Source of the DNA: Punica granatum
Lineage: Eukaryota > Streptophyta > Magnoliopsida > Myrtales > Lythraceae
Direction of reading: 5' to 3'
Assembly: GCF_007655135.1 (NCBI RefSeq)
Contig: NW_022204293.1
Span: 1-64,000 of the forward strand
DNA: 64,000 nt
The position numbers were made by a program, and so were the translations under genes. This document shows, piece by piece, positions 9,180 through 19,658 of the stretch (positions within the stretch are counted from its first letter, which is position 1; the number at the start of each line of letters is the position of its first letter). Below the pieces are notes generated by a model. It saw nothing but the letters and a program-made list of their open reading frames with translations. It did not search any database and had not been told where the DNA came from.

Positions 9180-12100
9180 TGTGCGCACCCGAATTTCATC
9201 TCGTCGGGGCACGCATGCGCGCGCCTAAGCAAACGCGGCTTGGGGGTGTCCACCTTCCCGGGGACGCGCGACGGACGCACGTGAGAAGGAGTCGCCACTT
9301 GCCATTTTACGACCCGAAGGTCGAGGGCCGGCAAGTTACCCGGGTCTACGGGTACGGGGTACACCTAAATGCTAAGGCAATGGTCGTACGGAACCGAAAA
9401 TTCCGAATTCGGGGGTTCTATTACATGCGGGCCTATATCCCGCACGCCCTTTCGGTACTCTAGCTTGCTAGGATTGCCATTTTGTTTATTTACCGCGTGA
9501 TTTAGAGTTGTGCTCGACTCGCCCGTTTTGACTCCGTAAATTCGACGAATCGATTGAGTTGGGCCAAGAACCCGAAGGATGAGTAGGCTTGCGAGTCAAG
9601 GAATCGGTTCGCTATCTTAGCGTTACAGTTCTTCGGACCGTGACGATCGATTCCCTGCGCGAACCAAGACCATGATTATTCGAGCTCACTCATCCCTTGG
9701 TAACGATAGACCGACTTAACCGATTCGACACTCGGACCTCTTGCTCACCGACCGGGATCCTTACAAGTATATGAATAAACATACAAATAAAATCCTCACA
9801 ATGTACACTCGAATAATTGCAGAATACAACTGAATGAAATAAATGGATCCCGATCGGTTTACATTGGGCCAATATTCCACTCCGGCTCACCGTGTGTTTC
9901 GACTGACCGATAAACAAATTAAGGCAACGCGGGCTCAAGGAGCCGGGGGTCGGGTCCGATTGAACCGATGGTTTGCAGGAGAACCGATTAGTTCCCACTG
10001 TAACCGTCGGACCAATCGAGCTCCCGGGTGATATTTAAACCCGTTTCACGCATCCAATCCAAATTGCCTTCCACATAGGCCATATTTGGAGTATGACGGT
10101 GAATCGAGGCTAGATCCCATTCCGCACTCAGGTTGCACGCGCTCAGTGAATTAGGAGATGTTGGACCTCGTGTTTGATGGTTTGGGGCGTTGGACCCCGT
10201 GCAACACATGACCTATGGGTCCGGGCTCGAACCGCAGTAAATCATCAAAAGTAAGAATAAAACAGAAGGAAACTGATATAATTGACACAATACTGAAAGC
10301 AACTGACAACAACTGGTAAGTATCAGTGAGTACAAACGGATTGTGTATTAATTCGAATGTACGTGATTTAATCAGTTATTAGCCGGGATTGATTAGCAAA
10401 CAATGCATCTAACCTAGGCAAACATAGAGGACGAGCTAGGATAAGGTTCTAAGCCAATTACATGTGTGTGTTTGTTTTACGACTCTTATTCAGTTAAGTG
10501 TCACTGCGGTTTCACCGAATTAACCAAACTCGTGTTTTGACTCTAAATTGGAATCTAATATTCCACCTATCCATTATCTAATGTTTGATTAAGTCGGGTG
10601 CACAATTAGTCCGGTTCTTGGTGTTTTGTAACTGAAATAAAATGTTCCCCACCGAATCTACGATAGGAAGATAAAAACACCGAAAATGGACGGAATGGGC
10701 TGTGCCAATGAGACTCGCACCCAGACGGGTTGCCCCTCCCCGTCCATAGATCGAGGTGTTTCCAACTTCCTAGCGCCTAGGGCATCGGTGAATCATGGAA
10801 TGACGGTCATGCCCTTGGATGATAAAATTGTGATGTTCGTATATAAATTGGAGATTTGCGTCACACGAAGGAGTCTAAGAAGGACTCTCATGCCCCGACT
10901 CGGGCCGCCTCAAATTGGGCCCGGACTCAAGTCATGACGCGTGAGTGCCCCCTAGACATCAATTCTACTCGTGTTACGCGACTCGATATTTTAAAATTGT
11001 GAATTTTTGATGAAAAGGGCATTCCCGCCGTTCCGTGAATCGTCGATGCATTTACGAATTAGTAATCAATTTATCCCATTATTTGGTCCAAATGATTTAA
11101 TTAATCGAATAATGCGTCCCATTTTCCCGTTTATGAAGTTCTTCGGTGATTATTGATTCATGTTGCGGTGATGGTTTCAACATGCGACGTTCGAATCTAA
11201 CAAGTCTAATAAATAACGATCATGTGGACAATGGCTGAAGAGAGATATAATTACAAACAATTCCAAGGGTCGTCTTTGGAAGGACGGAAAGACCAACCGA
11301 GGCTCCAAAGAGGGGAAGGAGGGCTCGGCCATCCCTCAAATGTGATCGGCTGAACGCTCCTTGACCCGGTTCGAGTCTCGGTGGGTCTTTCGTGTCATTC
11401 CTAGCTGATCATTGCATACATCCAGCAACCCGTACGTGAAGACAACACATATTTCCTTAAATCGGGATTGACACAACCACGGCATCAAGGAGGAAGAAGA
11501 GCCCTAGGGGTTCGGTTAGGCCAAGGAGCCTCACGGGTCACCCCTCACAAGGGCACGGCTGTGAGCCCCTTGACATAGACAAACCATCCATGGACTCTCC
11601 CTCCTAGATTCCGAGCTATTCCCTTCGTTAGACATTTCTTAGCCACGGTTAGAACCTTCCCGGACGTAGAGATGGTCTAATCCGAAAGAATGAAGCGGTT
11701 ATGGACTCGAGGGAGCCAAGGAGGCTCACGGCCCATCATCTAGGGGGTTCGGCCGGGAGGTTCAATGGCTCTCTCGAGTCTATATCCGTTTCATTCCCCA
11801 AGATTCGGACCACATCACGTATACATGCATGTTTACACGATCATATAGACGTCAAATAACAAAATGGAACACGTACGTTGCATGAGGGTGCATGGTAAAT
11901 TCGGATCTAAAGGAAAAAATGAAATCTTGCATGCACTTCGATTATTTCGGACTTCATTCACACTTCACACATACAAACATCGAAGAACCTAACCCATCTA
12001 AGTTGTAGCAAGATGTTACCTAGCCTCGGTATACGAGGGAAAGAGTCGGGGAAGCGGCAAGAGGGTCGGTGACCCGGCAAGAGGTCACGGGCGGTAGGCG

Positions 12101-14037
12101 TCCGTGAAGCAGCGGCTGTGACAGGTTGGGGAAAAACGGGTCGGCACGCTTGCTCCGGTCACGGCACGGTGCAAGGTCGGGTTCGTTGGACTCCTAAGAG
12201 GCAGATCTAGGTGTGCACGGGCAGACCCGAGCGTGCCAAGGCCTGACTGTACCCGAAAATGTAAGAGAAAGTGCGGGTATAATCACAGGAAAACCGGCAT
12301 GTGAAAAACGATAAAACGGAGGTCGTGCACGGTGGATCGGCCCTCGGATCGTGACCACCTCTTCACGAGAGAGGGTGAGGGTTGTGAGGAGCCCTTTGAA
12401 CGTGATGGCACGACTCTCCGAAGTCGTGGGAAGAAATGGCACGCGTGGAGTTGCTCGGCGCGCGCGGATAAGCTCTAGGAGGCCCGATTCTTCACACGGC
12501 CAGAACTCGATGTTAAAGGCTTCAAATTGGAAATCTAAGTCCGGAAATGGACTTAGGGGGTGGAAAATATGTAGGCTAGGAAGTTTGATGATTTTTGGCT
12601 CAAGTCGGGTCGGGTGGTTACCGGAAATACCGGGTGGTTTTCCGGCGGTTTTGGCTGGTTTTGGCCTTTGCACGGGCTGGACGGAAGTGAGGGGATGGGC
12701 TGAGGTTTGAGAGAGTTCTTGAGAGAGATTGGCTTGAGAGAGAGTGGAGTTGAGGGAGTGATTAAGTCTAATGGTGAAAGGGCTTATAAAGGGAAGACTA
12801 ATGGCTTGATTAAGAGGAACTAATCGCGGTTAGGGGACCCTAAGTGGGCTGTCGAAAATCCCAAGGGGGATTAGGGTGGGTTAGATGTCTTGTAGAGTGT
12901 GGGGAAAGGAAAGGAAGGAGTGATGGGTGTGATAGGATGTGATAGGAAGTGATGGATGGATGGAGGGAGGTGATGGATGGGAGGGAAATTCAAATGTGTG
13001 GTGGGGGTGTGTTAGAGCCGACGGTGGGAGGGGCTTGAGCCGCGGCTTGGGCTGTCCAATCCGAGCCGAGGGTTGAGCCGTGGCTTGGGGTTGAGCCGCG
13101 GCTCGACGGCTTGGCTTGGCTGTGGGTCCCATCCGATTAGGAGAAAAGCCAGCAAACGCTTGAGACTTGATTGAGCTCGCGTCCAACCTCCGATGTCCGA
13201 TTAATTTGAAGATTTGGAATACTTGAAAGACGAAGATTTGGATGAATCTAATATCGCCATGCGTCACGTGAACGGGCGTTCGGGCGATTCGGCGCCTCGG
13301 GAGTCGGTTTTGCCCTGTTCGAACGTTCGGAGTGGAGTTTAGCGTCCCTTGATCCCCGATTGATCTTTGTGCATTCTTGCATTCGTTTCGGCAACTCTTT
13401 TGCCCCGCGGGTGATTGTTGGCTCGTCGTCCTTGGCCATTAGCCCGGGAAGACCTAGGGACTTTGACCGAGATTTTCTCAATGTGCCCTGAATGCCTTGA
13501 GGTGCTCGGGGATTATTGTGAGGTGCTCAGAGATCATTGTAGTCTCTGTTTTCCGTGGAAGTGCCCCGGAAGTTCGCCGGGAGACATTCGTGACTACTGA
13601 AACGTACTTCGGGAAACCGAACCGACTTCCGGAAGGTTGTCTAACGCTTGTTCCCCGGCCTTGGTGGTCCCTGGGCGCCTGTAGACCCGTTTTGAGGGGC
13701 CGTTTGCTTGTCAGTGGAGCGAAACCCGGGAGCTCTGTTAGAAAAGGCGTCCGGGAGGGATCGGGGTGTCCCGGCTTAAGCAATATGCCCCGGAAATGCA
13801 CCCGGACGTGTCATTGGTTGCTTTGGCACTGAGAGGGATTTTTGAAGCCCCATATTGGGCACCTTTCGGTGCTTCGGTGACTCGGTGATGAATAGTGTCA
13901 CAGTGCCAGCTCCGTGGTTTGTTTGGGGTTCTTTGTCCGTTTATTCTTCTGACCGCTCTCTTCCGTCTTTCTCAGTGGACTAACTTTTCTCCCATCGTTT
14001 ATGACTCTGTGCCCGCATATTGGCCCCTGATTACCGG
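9180..14037 (-). mobile_element. LTR-B, type-A 5' LTR of the minus-strand element, main part, unit 1
   Basis: Read on the minus strand it ends GGGTGCGCACA at 9180, three bases from the primer binding site. Its first 75 bases are displaced to 19584-19658 by the insertion of LTR-C, giving about 4.93 kb in total. The TATA box is TTTATAAG (minus, 12783-12790). AG|GTAACA at 12020/12019 matches the splice-donor-like site of the other LTRs. It lacks the 162-bp repeat array of LTR-C and LTR-E. In its place (about 11190-12000) is a sequence I do not see in the other LTRs. Mini-hairpins are at 10155-10169 and 10184-10198, and the UUCG hairpin at 9310-9323. Confidence 0.88.
14033..14037 (+). repeat. Target site duplication ACCGG, left
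   Basis: ACCGG directly precedes the TGTCAG start of LTR-C and is repeated directly after its end at 19579-19583. A 5-bp duplication is normal for Ty3/gypsy integrase. Confidence 0.92.
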
Positions 14038-15371
14038 TGTCAGCACCCCATTTTGGCCCACCGGTTTCCCGCACAAGGATTCCCGACTGAAACTCGGGAC
14101 ACTATTCATCGCCCGGCAATCGGAGGCAAATAGGCGGGCACGAGGTCATGAACAATAAAGGAAAGCACGGTCCACTGAGAAAGGCGGAAGAAAGCAGTCA
14201 GAAGAACAGATGAACGATGAATCCCGAAAACAACGGAGCTGGCACTGTGGCACTATTCATCACTGAGTCACCGAAGCATCGAAAGGTGCCCAATATGGGG
14301 CTCCAAAAATCCCTCCCAGTACCAAAATGACCAATGACACGTCCGGGCGCATTTCGGGGACATCCTGCTTAAGTCGGGACACCTCGATCCCCCACGGACG
14401 CCTTTTCTGACAGAGCTTCCGGGGTTCGCTCCACTGACAAGCAAACGGCCCCTCAAAACGGGTCTACAGGCGCCCAGGGACCACCAGGGCCGGGGAACAA
14501 GCTTTAGACAACCTTCCGGAACTCGGCTCGATCTCCCGAAGTACGTTTCAGTGATCACGAACGCCTCCTGGCGAACCTTCGGGGCATTTCCACGGAAAAC
14601 AGAGATCACAACGATCTTCGAGCACCCCGCGACGATTCCCGAGCGCCTCAAGACATTCAGGGAACACTGAGAAAATCCCGGTCAAGGTCCCTAGGTCCTC
14701 CCGGGCCAACGGTCCCCGACCGAGGACGACGAGCCAACAATCACTCACGGGGCAAAAGGATCGCCAAAACAAATGCAAGGATGCACAAAGAACAATCGGG
14801 GGTCGAGGGGCGCTAAATTCCACTCCGAACGTCCAAACAGTGCAAAACCGACTCCCGAGGCGCCGAGTCGCCCGAACGCTTGTCCACACGACGCATGGCG
14901 ATATTAGGCTCATTCAAATCCTCGTCGTTCAAGCATTCCAAATCTTCAAATTAATTGGACATCGGAGGTCGGATGCAAGCTCAGTCGGGTTTCAAGCATT
15001 TTCCGGCTTTTCTCTCAATCAGACGGGACCCACAGCTCAGCCAAGCCAAGCCATCAAGCCGCGGCTCAACCCCAAGCCACGGCTCAACCCTCGGCTCCGA
15101 TTGGACAGCCCCAAGCCGCGGCTTCCTCCCTCCCACCGTCGGCTCCAAGCACCCCCCACCACACAATTCAAATTTCCCTCACATCTATCACTTCCAATCA
15201 CTTCCTATCACTTCCACTCTTCCATCCATCAACTCCACTCTTCCATCCATCACTTCCCATCAACCTTTTCAAGACAACTTCCCCTCCCTAATCCCTCTTA
15301 AGAAATTCGGATGCCCTAAGCACCATTTAATTGCATTTAACTTCACTCAATCTTGTCATTAAGCTTGCATT

Positions 15372-15377
15372 TATAAG
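15372..15377 (+). promoter_or_regulatory. TATA box of LTR-C
   Basis: TATAAG lies about 60 bp before the conserved CTCCCTCTAAAATCCTCTCAA block shared by the LTRs. Confidence 0.5.
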
Positions 15378-16252
15378 TCCATTTGGTCATTAACTTAAAC
15401 ACTTCTTCATTCTCCTTCTCTCTCAAGCCAATCTCCCTCTAAAATCCTCTCAACTTTCAGCCCACTCCCACAGCTCGTACCACTCCTTGCCAAGGCCGAA
15501 ACCGGCCAAAACCGTCGGAAAACCACCCGGTATTCCAGTAACCACCCGACCCGACTTAAACACAAAAATCACCAAACTCCCTAGCCTACCTATTTTCCAT
15601 CCCCTAAGCCCGTTTCCGGGCTTAGATTTTCCATTTGAGGTCCCTAACATCACTTTCCAGCCAAAGTTGTAGTCGGGTCCCGAGTCTCCAAGCCGCGTGC
15701 AACCGAGCTCCTCGACGTGCCATTTTCTCCCGCGAGTCGTGCCATCACGTTCAAAGGGTTCCTCACGACCCTCACCCTCTCTCGTGAAGAGGTGGTCACG
15801 ATCCGAGGGCCGATCCACCGTGCACAACCTCCGTTTCATTGTTTTTCACTTACAGGGTTTTCTGTGTTCATACCCGTACTTCTCTCACGTTTTTCGAGCT
15901 TGTCCAGGGCTCGGCACGCTCGGCTCTGCCCGTGCTCGTCTAGATCTACCTCTTAGGAGTCCAACGAGCCCGACCTTGCACCGTGCCGTGCCCGGAGCTC
16001 GCGTGCCAAGCCGTTCTCCCGAGACTAGCCGCGGCTGTTTTCTCTCGGATTGCTCACTTCCGCGACTTCAAGCTGAGTCTTGCGACTCCCACGGCCACTT
16101 CTCCGACTCCTTCCTCGTGTTCCGAGGCTAGGTAAGACTCCTCTATGACTTAGAGAAGCTAGGTTCTTCGATATTTGTTTGATATGGGGTGTTAGGGGCT
16201 CATTTCGCATGATTTTCCTTAGATCCCGGGTTTGGCCCTTGAGCAACTTCGT

Positions 16253-17225
16253 GAACCATCCGACTTCGAAATGAGCTGAAATTTTTACCTCAGACTCTTG
16301 ATGTTATTTTAAGTCCCCACATAAAATTTCAGATTTTTCTGGGCGCTGGATCTCTGGATAAAAAATGTTTACCCGTTATTTCGGTATTCTCGGCCAGATT
16401 TCGATATGTCTCGCGAACCATCCGAGTTCTAAATGAGCTGAAATTGTTATCACAGACACTTGATGTTATTTTGAGTCCCCATACAAAATTTCAGATTTTT
16501 CTGGGCGCTGGATCTCTGGATAAAAAATGTTTACCCGTTATTTCGGTATTCTCGGCCAGATTTCGATATGTCTCGCGAACCATCCGAGTTCTAAATGAGC
16601 TGAAATTGTTATCACAGACACTTGATGTTATTTTGAGTCCCCATACAAAATTTCAGATTTTTCTGGGCGCTGGATCTCTGGATAAAAAATGTTTACCCGT
16701 TATTTCGGTATTCTCGGCCAGATTTCGATATGTCTCGCGAACCATCCGAGTTCTAAATGAGCTGAAATTTTTATCACAGACACTTGATGTTATTTTGAGT
16801 CCCCATACAAAATTTCAGATTTTTCTGTGCACTGGATCTCTGGATAAAAAAAACTTACCTGTTATTTCGGTATTCTCGGCCAGATTTTGATATGTCTCGT
16901 GAACCATCCGAGTTCGAAATGAGTTGAAATTTTTACCACAGACACTTGATGTTATTTAAAGTCCCCATACAAAATTTCAGATTTTTCTGTGCACTGGATC
17001 TCTGGATAAAAAATGTTTACCCGTTATTTCGGTGTTTCCGGTCTGATTTTGATAGATCTCGCGAACCATCCGACTTCAAAATGAACTGAAATTTTTACCA
17101 CACATTCCTGATGTTATTTTAAGTTCCACACAAAATTTCATATTTTTATGGGCGCTGAAACTCCAAATAAAAATTATTTACCGAACTTTTCGTATATTCG
17201 ACAAATCAGATCACACTGTTTTTTT
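16253..17225 (+). repeat. Six direct 162-bp repeats in LTR-C
   Basis: GAACCATCCG recurs at 16253, 16415, 16577, 16739, 16901 and 17063, exactly 162 bp apart. Inner units are nearly identical and the last is the most diverged. LTR-E has only four units. Because 162 is divisible by three, a frame stays open over 16444-16890. I see no sign that it is a gene. Confidence 0.95.
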
Positions 17226-18559
17226 TTGTCTAATTTAGCCCTCTCCAAACTGAATCTAGATCCAAAATAGACCCCTTGACCCTGATCCAACTCTGTTTTC
17301 ATGTTTATTACGTTTACGATTTACCTCGTTTTTCGTGCCGATGCCATTTTATTGATTCCATTATATATCATGCTTGTGTTTGTATTGCATGTTTATTTGT
17401 GATTCCAAGACCATGGTGGCATCGACTTTGTAAATGTGTGTGTTTTTATTATGTTTGGCGTCTTACGCATGCAAGAAACGATTAAAACCGATTCTTGGAA
17501 TTGATTGCAATTATATTTTTTGTTTAAATCATTAGCTTCACGATTAATTTACATGTTAGGCGCATTAACCCCGAACAATCATCTCATTAGCCCATAATAA
17601 TCAAGGTTTAACTCCTCAATCACTAAACCATTCCACAAACGAGAAATGGGACGCATCATTTGATTAATTAAATCACTCGGACTAAATAATTGGACAAATT
17701 GAATATTAATTCGTAAACGTATCGATGGTTCATGGAACGACGGAAATGCCCTTTTCCTTTAAAGCTCATAATTTCAAAACATCGAGACGTGTAACACGAA
17801 TAGAATCGTGTCTAGCAAGTACTCGCGTACTATGACTCGAGTCCGGGCCCAATTTGAGGCGGCTCGAGTCGAGATGCGCGAGTCCTCTTTAGACCTCTTC
17901 GTGTCACACAATCTTTAATTTATATATGAACATCACATGTTTTACCACTCAAGGGCATAGTCGTCATTCCGTGATTCATCGATATCCTAGGCTTTAGGGA
18001 GTCGGAAACACCTCGATCTATGGACGGAAAGGGGCGGCTCGTTCGGGTGCGAGTTTCATTCGTACGGCCCATTCCGTTCACTTTCGGTGTTTCTATCTTC
18101 CTATCGTAGATTCGGTGGTGAACCTTTTTATTTCAGTTGAAAAAGACGAAGAACCGGATTAATCATGTACTTGACTTAAACAAACATTAGATAATGGATA
18201 GGTGGAATATTAGATTCCAATCTAGAGTCGAAACACGAGTTTGGCTAATTCAGTGAAACCGCAGTGACACTTAACTGAATAAGAGTCATAAAACAAACAC
18301 ACACATGTAATCGGTTTAGAACCTTATCCTAGCCCGCCCTCTATGTTTGCCTAGGTTAGATGCATTGTTTGCCAATCAACCACGGGTAATAACTGATTAA
18401 ATCACGTACATTCGACTTAATACACCACTTGTCTATATTCACCGACAATTGTCAGTTGCTTTCTGTATTGTGTCAGTTACATCAGTTTTCTTCCGTTTTA
18501 TTCTTGTTTTTGATGATTTATTGCGGTTCGGGCCCGAACCCATAGGTCACGTGTTGCAT

Positions 18560-18603
18560 GGGGTCCAACGCCCCAAATCACCGAACACGAGGTTCAACGC
18601 CTC
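18560..18603 (+). ncRNA. Two mini-hairpins with UYCAACG loop (LTR-C)
   Basis: GGGGTCCAACGCCCC (18560-18574) and GAGGTTCAACGCCTC (18589-18603) share the loop, while both sides of the stem change together. Confidence 0.6.
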
Positions 18604-19578
18604 TTAACTCACCGAGCGCGTGCAACCCGAGTGCGGAATGGGATCTAGCCTCGATTCACCGTCACACTCCGAATACGGCCTATGTGGAAGGCAGATTTGG
18701 ATTGAGCGCGTGAAACGTGTTTAGATATCACCCGGGAGCTCGATCGATCCAACGGTTACAGTGGAAACAAGTCGTTTTTCTGCAAACCGACGGTTCGATC
18801 GGACCCGACCCCCGGCTCTTTGAGCCCGCGTTGCCTTAATTTATTTATCGGTTATTCAAAATACACGGTGAGCAGGAGCGGAATAGTGGCCCAATGCAAA
18901 CTGATCGGGATCCATTTACTTATTCGGTTATACTTTGTAATTGTTCGAGAGAACATTGTGAGGATTCTATTTGTATGTTCATTCATCTCCTTGTAAAGAT
19001 CCCCGATCGGTGAGAGAGAAGTCCGAGTGCTGGATCGGTTAAGTTGGTCTATCGCCACCAAAGGGTGAGTAAGCTTGGATACTCGTGGTTTCGGTTCACG
19101 CAGGGAATCAACCATCACGGTTCGATGAACTGTAACGCTAAGATAGTGAACCGACTCCTCGATGCACAAGCCTACTCATCTTTCAGACTCTTGGTCCAAC
19201 TTGATCAATTCATCGAATTTACGGTGTCAAAACGGGCGAGTCGAGCGCAACTCTAAGTCACGCAGTAAATAAACAAAATGGCAAGCCTAGCAAGCTAGAG
19301 TACCGAGAGAGCGTGCGGGATATAGGCCCGCACGTAATAGAACCCCCGAATTCGGAATTTTCGGTTCCGTACGACCATTACCTTAGCATTTAAGTGTACC
19401 CCGTACCCCTAGACCAGGGTAACTTGCCGGCCCTCGACCCTCGGGTCGTAAAATGGCAAGTGGCGACTCCTTCTCACGTGCGTCCGTCGCGCTTCCCCGG
19501 GAAGGTGGACACTCCCAAGCCGTGTTTGCTTAGGCGCGCGCATGCGTGCCCCGACGAGATTAAATTCGGGTGCGCACA

Positions 19579-19583
19579 ACCGG
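19579..19583 (+). repeat. Target site duplication ACCGG, right
   Basis: It directly follows the GTGCGCACA end of LTR-C and equals 14033-14037. Confidence 0.92.
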
Positions 19584-19658
19584 GCGATGAATAGTGTCCC
19601 GGGCTTCAGTCGGGAATCCTCGTGTGGGAAGCCGGTGGGCCAAAATGGGGTGCTGACA
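19584..19658 (-). mobile_element. LTR-B, first 75 bases, separated from the rest by LTR-C
   Basis: On the minus strand it starts TGTCAGCACC at 19658 and continues as the type-A LTR start does at 24995. It joins 14037 once LTR-C and one ACCGG are removed. Its outer edge abuts pol sequence, so the minus-strand element had inserted into a plus-strand pol at 19658/19659 (flank CCACC). Confidence 0.9.

Larger units (their letters stand above)
14038..19578 (+). mobile_element. LTR-C, solo LTR (5.5 kb) inserted into LTR-B, unit 1
   Basis: It runs from TGTCAGCACC to GTGCGCACA with perfect ACCGG duplications on both sides and no internal domain, so it is a solo LTR. LTR-B sequence resumes on both flanks in opposite orientation. 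TATAAG at 15372-15377 with CTCCCTCTAAAATCC downstream suggests the promoter and RNA start. AG|GTAAGA at 16131/16132 is a consensus-like splice donor. Six 162-bp repeats lie at 16253-17225, mini-hairpins at 18560-18603, the 8-bp stem-loop at 19312-19334 and a UUCG-type hairpin, here CUCG, at 19435-19448. Relative to unit 2 it lacks 9 bp at about 15735 in a GACTT/AAGTC-type hairpin. Confidence 0.93.

Noticed and set aside
12194..12673. 159-codon minus-strand frame partly shared with 15717-15956 and 26563-26877
   Set aside because: The similar peptides sit in different frame contexts of homologous LTR leaders, with different starts and interruptions. LTR homology explains them without a conserved protein.
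16444..16890. 148-codon frame with a 54-residue repeat
   Set aside because: The 162-bp repeat is a multiple of three, so any stop-free unit stays open. It lies in LTR sequence and no such protein is known to me.
19542..19658. Methionine start of the 459-codon frame as the pol start
   Set aside because: These 39 codons are LTR sequence that happens to be open; pol homology begins only after 19659.
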